Shown here: positions 63,641-64,000 of the stretch, piece by piece
Layout of the letters: the number at the start of each line of letters is the position of its first letter
Position numbering within the stretch: position 1 is the stretch's first letter
Assembly: GCA_035578905.1 (NCBI GenBank)
Contig: JAQJVL010000530.1
Location: 437,501 to 501,500 of the forward strand
Reading direction: 5' to 3'
DNA: 64,000 nt
Source of the DNA: Stictocephala bisonia
Taxonomy: Eukaryota; Arthropoda; Insecta; Hemiptera; Membracidae
The notes under the pieces: generated by a model
Databases searched by the model: none
What the model saw: only the letters and a program-made list of their open reading frames with translations
What the model was told of the DNA's origin: nothing
Position numbers and translations under genes: made by a program

Positions 63641-64000
63641 ATGGTCCCAGACATTCATTGCGTAGAGACATGTAGCTTATAAACACAATATTTTGGTCTC
63701 ATACATTCATTGCGTAGAGACATGTAGCTTATAAACACAATACTTTGGTCCCATACATTCATTGCGTAGAGACATGTAGCTTATAAACACAATACTTTGG
63801 TCCCATACATTCATTGAGTAGAGACATGTAGCTTGCAAACACAATACTTTGGTCCTATACATTCATTCCGTAGAGACATGTATCTTAAAAACATGATACT
63901 TTGGTCCTAAACATTCATTCCATCGAGATATGTAGTTTAAAAACACGATATTTTGGACCCATAGACATTAATTATTCAATTCCTTTGAGATATTTAGTTT
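63641..64000. repeat. 52-bp tandem array reaching the window edge
   Basis: Six to seven copies of a 52-base unit read CATTCATTGCGTAGAGACAT, GTAGCTTATAAACACAATAC and TTTGGTCCCATA. Copies diverge progressively toward the right edge (CATTCATTCCATCGAGATAT), and the array may continue beyond it. Confidence 0.92.

Overview
The window is AT-rich eukaryotic DNA with no complete protein-coding gene. It looks like an intergenic or intronic stretch of an insect genome. The evidence is the dense mix of degraded non-LTR retrotransposons with reverse transcriptase and RNase H domains, mariner-type transposase relics, a piggyBac-family element with exact TTAA duplications, foldback elements, Helitron-like repeats next to long (TA)n runs, and degenerate AGGTTA-type repeats. 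No bacterial-style operons, CRISPR array or complete tRNA gene were seen. The insect order cannot be fixed from sequence alone.

Layout. At 0-10 kb there is a jockey-like reverse transcriptase fragment (about 1.56-1.83 kb), a hairpin (2.73-2.86 kb), a broken mariner-family transposase (3.98-4.92 kb), an unexplained 124-codon open frame ending in a splice-donor-like site (6.46-6.83 kb), and a probable LINE 3' end on the minus strand (7.6-8.3 kb). At 9-17.5 kb there are Helitron-like copies, a G-rich minisatellite, a tandem duplication of about 1.5 kb with an eroded second copy, a 973-bp non-autonomous piggyBac element, and a 24-bp minisatellite that reads as an octapeptide. At 18-30 kb there is a LINE 3' end containing six copies of an 86-bp unit, several copies of a dispersed repeat of about 220 bp, TATCGATA-rich clusters, a MITE candidate, a tRNA-like fragment and a transposase C-terminus. 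At 31-35 kb two long-inverted-repeat elements sit against each other. At 35-46 kb there are more Helitron-like repeats, short-period tandem arrays, GC-richer islands, and a LINE C-terminus with an RNase H domain on the minus strand. At 46-64 kb there are 30-bp, 70-bp, 20/60-bp, 38-bp and 52-bp tandem arrays, foldback elements, two more LINE relics, and GC-richer islands.

The recognisable proteins are all parts of mobile elements, and every one is broken by stops, frameshifts or deletion. Nothing suggests genes working together in a pathway. The most informative structures are the complete piggyBac-type insertion, the foldback elements at 31.7-34.9 kb, the G-quadruplex-capable minisatellite family at four separate loci, and the 86-bp array inside a LINE tail. 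Two weak host-gene candidates (6.47-6.81 kb plus strand; 58.79-60.02 kb minus strand) are listed with low confidence.
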